DNA from: Betaproteobacteria bacterium
Lineage (GTDB): Bacteria; Acidobacteriota; Terriglobia; Acidiferrales; UBA7541
Direction: 5' to 3'
Length of the DNA: 33,796 bases
Assembly: GCA_903970165.1 (NCBI GenBank)
Contig: CAJCHZ010000095.1
Coordinates: 1-33,796, forward strand
Part shown: piece by piece, positions 33,677 to 33,796 of the stretch
Layout of the letters: the number at the start of each line of letters is the position of its first letter
Numbering within the stretch: position 1 is the first letter of the stretch
Made by a program: the position numbers and the translations under genes
The notes under the pieces: generated by a model
The model's input: only the letters and a program-made list of their open reading frames with translations
Database searches by the model: none
Told to the model about the DNA's origin: nothing

Positions 33677-33796
33677 TCAGGCGGTCTGAGCAAGCGGCTC
33701 CAAGGTCACTTTGTGGCCCAGACGTTCCAGCCGCCTGACCAAGGATCGGCGAATGCGGTTCATGTCGATCCGGTCAAAGTGGTCCGCACCGAGTTC
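33677..33796 (-). CDS. C-terminus of a probable transposase (partial)
   Basis: Only the last 39 codons lie in the window, running off the right edge. The end reads ELGADHFDRIDMNRIRRSLV then RRLERLGHKVTLEPLAQTA and stops at 33677. A tail of the type ...LGxDxFDR...RxLVRRLExLGxxVTLxP is one I associate with the C-termini of several bacterial insertion-sequence transposases, but I cannot fix the family from this fragment. The 146 bp between it and the permease start may contain the element's end; no clear terminal repeat was identified. Confidence 0.5.
   Translation of the reverse strand, partial: ELGADHFDRIDMNRIRRSLVRRLERLGHKVTLEPLAQTA

Noticed and set aside
1..33796. tRNA, rRNA, CRISPR array or prophage structure
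   Set aside because: I saw no tRNA-like T-arm with matching acceptor ends, no rRNA sequence, no spaced identical repeats of CRISPR type and no phage structural genes.

Overview
The window looks like a chromosomal segment of a soil-type Acidobacteriota. The main evidence is two long orphan permeases of about 810-825 residues with a duplicated MacB-type core and no ATPase (the architecture known as ADOP, acidobacterial duplicated orphan permease). Supporting evidence is a sigma factor paired with a Ser/Thr kinase, many small secreted proteins of unknown function, and a moderately high G+C content with few long operons. I found no rRNA, tRNA, CRISPR array or replication origin.

Layout. 1-2756 (minus): two tandem MacB-like permeases without an ATPase. 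3082-6243 (plus): two secreted proteins of unknown function and an S41-type protease whose general-base lysine is replaced. 6277-10766 (minus): an ADOP permease, a Tat-exported M20-family protein with altered metal ligands, and a PilZ-domain protein. 11004-11819 (plus): a secreted LolA-like protein, convergent with 11994-13271 (minus), which carries a two-domain thiosulfate sulfurtransferase with a clear terminator and a small unknown protein. 13483-18235: a surface-polysaccharide block with a GT2 glycosyltransferase (minus) divergent from a Wzy/O-antigen-ligase-like membrane protein, a GT4 glycosyltransferase and a methyltransferase (plus). 18236-19094: a non-coding, structured stretch with an orphan minus-strand terminator, followed by a 5'-truncated remnant gene. 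19256-25377 (plus): uvrA, a conserved protein of unknown function translationally coupled to a CPBP membrane protease, and mtnA of methionine salvage.

25453-31003 (minus) is the most unusual part. A flavin-dependent alditol/aldonolactone-type oxidase is followed after 4 bp by an ECF-like sigma factor, which overlaps a membrane-anchored Ser/Thr kinase by 4 bp. Then come two paralogous small membrane proteins flanking a VOC (glyoxalase-fold) protein, a small secreted protein, and a split-barrel PPOX/F420-type protein. Gaps of 4-61 bp down to the secreted protein suggest one operon or a few coupled transcripts. A reasonable reading, not proven, is a kinase-controlled sigma regulon placed beside an oxidation/detoxification module. 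31056-33530 (minus) is a second ADOP permease, and the window ends in the C-terminus of a probable transposase.

Start codons were chosen from Shine-Dalgarno-like sequences, signal peptides and family domain limits; several long upstream extensions of open frames were discarded. Family calls come from recognised motifs, without database searches.
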